Source: Tardiphaga sp.
GTDB taxonomy: Bacteria; Pseudomonadota; Alphaproteobacteria; Rhizobiales; Xanthobacteraceae
Assembly (NCBI GenBank): GCA_014377915.1
Contig: JACMOT010000626.1
Location: 1-14,190, forward strand
Direction: 5' to 3'
Length of the DNA stretch: 14,190 nt
A program made the translations under genes and the position numbers. A model generated the notes under the pieces. The model saw nothing but the letters and a program-made list of their open reading frames with translations, was not told the DNA's origin and ran no database searches. Shown piece by piece: positions 13,002 through 14,190 of the stretch (positions within the stretch are counted from its first letter, which is position 1; every line of letters begins with the position of its first letter).

Positions 13002-13877
13002 ATGAAACTGATCGATCCGGATGAGCTGGTCGCGATCGACATCCATACCCATGCCGAGGAACCGTGCGGCTGCCATGGCGACGACGGCTATGACGACTTT
13101 CAGGCCAGAATGGCCGACTATTTCAAGTCGCCGCACAAGCACCCGCCGACGATTCCGGAGACAGCGGCCTATTATCGCGCAAAGAAAATCGCCGCGGTGA
13201 TCTTCCCGGTCGATGCCGAGCGCGAGACCGGCTTCCGGCGCTACAACAATGACGAGATGATCGAGTTGACGCGGCAGAATGCCGATGTGCTGATCCCGTT
13301 CGCATCGATCGATCCACACAAGGGCAAGCTCGGCGTACGCGAGGCGCGGCGGCTGATCGCCGATTACGGCATCAAGGGCTTCAAATTCCACCCGACCATG
13401 CAGGGTTTCTATCCCAATGACCGCATGGCCTACCCGCTCTATGAGGCGATCCAGGAGGGTGGCGCTATCGCCCTGTTCCACACCGGCCAGACCGGCGTCG
13501 GCTCCGGCATGCCCGGCGGCATGGGGATGCGGCTGAAATATTCCAACCCGATGCATGTCGACGATGTCGCGGTGGATTTTCCCGACATGAAGATCATTCT
13601 CGCGCACCCATCCTTTCCCTGGCAGGAAGAAGCGCTGTCGGTCGCCACCCACAAGCCGAATGTCTATATCGACCTGTCCGGCTGGTCGCCGAAATATTTC
13701 CCGCCGATCCTGGTGCGCTACATCAACTCGATCCTGCAGGACAAGATGCTGTTCGGCTCCGACTGGCCGGTGATCATGCCGGACCGTTGGATGGCCGATT
13801 TCGCCAAGCTGGAAATCCGCGACGACATCCGGCCGAAGGTGCTAAAGAACAACGCGCGAAAACTGCTCGGCATATAG
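13002..13877 (+). CDS. Metal-dependent amidohydrolase, 4-hydroxyphenyl-beta-ketoacyl-CoA hydrolase-like
   Basis: The 291-residue protein belongs to the amidohydrolase_2 (ACMSD-like) TIM-barrel family. Metal-site residues are visible in order: H15 and H17 in DIHTH, the stretch GFKFHP (K128, H130), H160 in LFHTGQTG, H202 in LAHPSFPW and D254 in FGSDWPV. The pattern (PTIPETAAYYRAKKIAAVIFPVDA, DLSGWSPKYFPP, FGSDWPVIMPDRW) recalls the CouO/PhdC-type hydrolases. These cleave 4-hydroxyphenyl-beta-ketopropionyl-CoA during p-coumarate and hydroxycinnamate breakdown, releasing acetyl-CoA. I am fairly sure of the family and less sure of the substrate; a decarboxylase or lactonase role is possible within this superfamily. 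The start is well supported (GGAG seven bases before ATG 13002). It follows the IclR gene by 90 bp on the same strand, with a weak terminator between, so it may belong to the same regulon. Confidence 0.9.
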   Translation: MKLIDPDELVAIDIHTHAEEPCGCHGDDGYDDFQARMADYFKSPHKHPPTIPETAAYYRAKKIAAVIFPVDAERETGFRRYNNDEMIELTRQNADVLIPFASIDPHKGKLGVREARRLIADYGIKGFKFHPTMQGFYPNDRMAYPLYEAIQEGGAIALFHTGQTGVGSGMPGGMGMRLKYSNPMHVDDVAVDFPDMKIILAHPSFPWQEEALSVATHKPNVYIDLSGWSPKYFPPILVRYINSILQDKMLFGSDWPVIMPDRWMADFAKLEIRDDIRPKVLKNNARKLLGI

Positions 13878-14117
13878 TTCACACACACGATAGCAGCCAC
13901 GGAAACGAGCAGGCTATCCGGCAACGCGTGCCCCGAATGGCCACGTCGTCGAAAACGAACCTCTGTTGGCTATCCGCGTCCGGCGCCAAAGATACACAGC
14001 AAGCGGTCAACGTCTTCGTGGGCAGAACCGTGCGGCGAAAAATCCGTTCCGCCGCTCCCACGCTACGTGTCAATTTTTCGCAAGACGGCGACCGCGTCGC
14101 CTCTGGAGCTTTCCGAT
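13878..14117. other. 240-bp intergenic region with no recognised feature
   Basis: I see no RNA gene, clear terminator or repeat here. Short open frames exist on both strands (for example 13879-14073 minus), but they lack family resemblance and ribosome sites. The stretch presumably carries the promoter of the gene at 14118, but no convincing -35/-10 pair stands out. Confidence 0.4.
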
Positions 14118-14190
14118 ATGAGTCTCGATTCCGTCCGCGCCTTCTTCGCCGAACACGCCCCCGACGTCGCCGTGATCGTTTCCGACAAGA
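14118..14190 (+). CDS. Start of a YbaK/prolyl-tRNA deacylase-like protein (3' end outside window)
   Basis: Only the first 24 residues are in the window: MSLDSVRAFFAEHAPDVAVI and four more. The ATG has GGAG nine bases upstream. The opening S-V-R-x-F-F-A-E-H-A-P-D matches, from memory, the N-terminus of short alphaproteobacterial YbaK/EbsC-domain proteins. These hydrolyse mischarged aminoacyl-tRNAs such as Cys-tRNA(Pro) or Ala-tRNA(Pro). The catalytic lysine and the core of the domain lie outside the window, so the call is tentative. A longer overlapping frame from 13937 also runs off the window but has no ribosome site or family resemblance. Confidence 0.55.
   Translation, partial: MSLDSVRAFFAEHAPDVAVIVSDK

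Noticed and set aside
13937..14190. Open plus frame running off the right edge, overlapping the YbaK-like start
   Set aside because: No ribosome site, no family resemblance, and Arg-rich at its end where it is out of phase with the better supported gene at 14118.

Overview
The window is high-GC DNA of about 14.2 kb with densely packed genes. It looks like an alphaproteobacterial chromosome, most likely from the Bradyrhizobium/Rhodopseudomonas group (Nitrobacteraceae). This rests on the mix of families typical of that group: GapR/DUF2312, DUF1244, DUF1036 next to pyruvate kinase, DUF3750, a 41-residue cysteine-free L36, and an orphan Bug/TctC-type binding protein. Two short palindromic intergenic repeats of a kind common in these genomes support it. 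The genus assignment is inference from remembered family distributions; no search was run. I see no phage, transposase, CRISPR array, rRNA or tRNA.

Region 1 (1-3858) is core-type sequence. It holds the 3' end of an unrecognised gene, a 170-bp palindromic repeat, gapR (nucleoid-associated protein, minus), a DUF1244 gene (minus), and a DUF1036 secreted protein whose stop overlaps the start of pyk (pyruvate kinase) by ATGA. A second palindromic repeat lies between pyk and the convergent osmC. The gapR upstream region carries a near-match to the CtrA box and two GANTC sites, which would suit a cell-cycle-regulated gene.

Region 2 (3859-9881) holds osmC, an alpha/beta hydrolase and a DUF3750 membrane-anchored protein, all on the minus strand. 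A 59-residue small protein is on the plus strand. Then come a large MscS-family channel, a secreted TPR protein and rpmJ (L36), all minus, with a good promoter and a good intrinsic terminator for rpmJ.

Region 3 (10083-13877) looks like a small catabolic module around a PcaR/PobR-type IclR regulator. Divergently upstream of the regulator lie two MaoC-like genes followed by a periplasmic Bug-type solute receptor. One MaoC-like subunit keeps the Asp/His dyad and the other has lost it, which suggests a HadAB-like heterodimer. On the regulator's own strand is a metal-dependent amidohydrolase resembling the 4-hydroxyphenyl-beta-ketoacyl-CoA hydrolases of hydroxycinnamate degradation. The divergent intergenic region has three GTTCG half-sites in alternating orientation at exactly 10-bp spacing, just downstream of a recognisable promoter. 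This is the arrangement known for operators of this IclR subgroup. I infer that the module imports and processes an aromatic or acyl acid under IclR control. No CoA ligase or acyl-CoA dehydrogenase is present in the window, so any pathway would need genes elsewhere.

The window ends inside the start of a probable YbaK/prolyl-tRNA-deacylase-like gene. No stretch longer than 300 bases lacks a gene.
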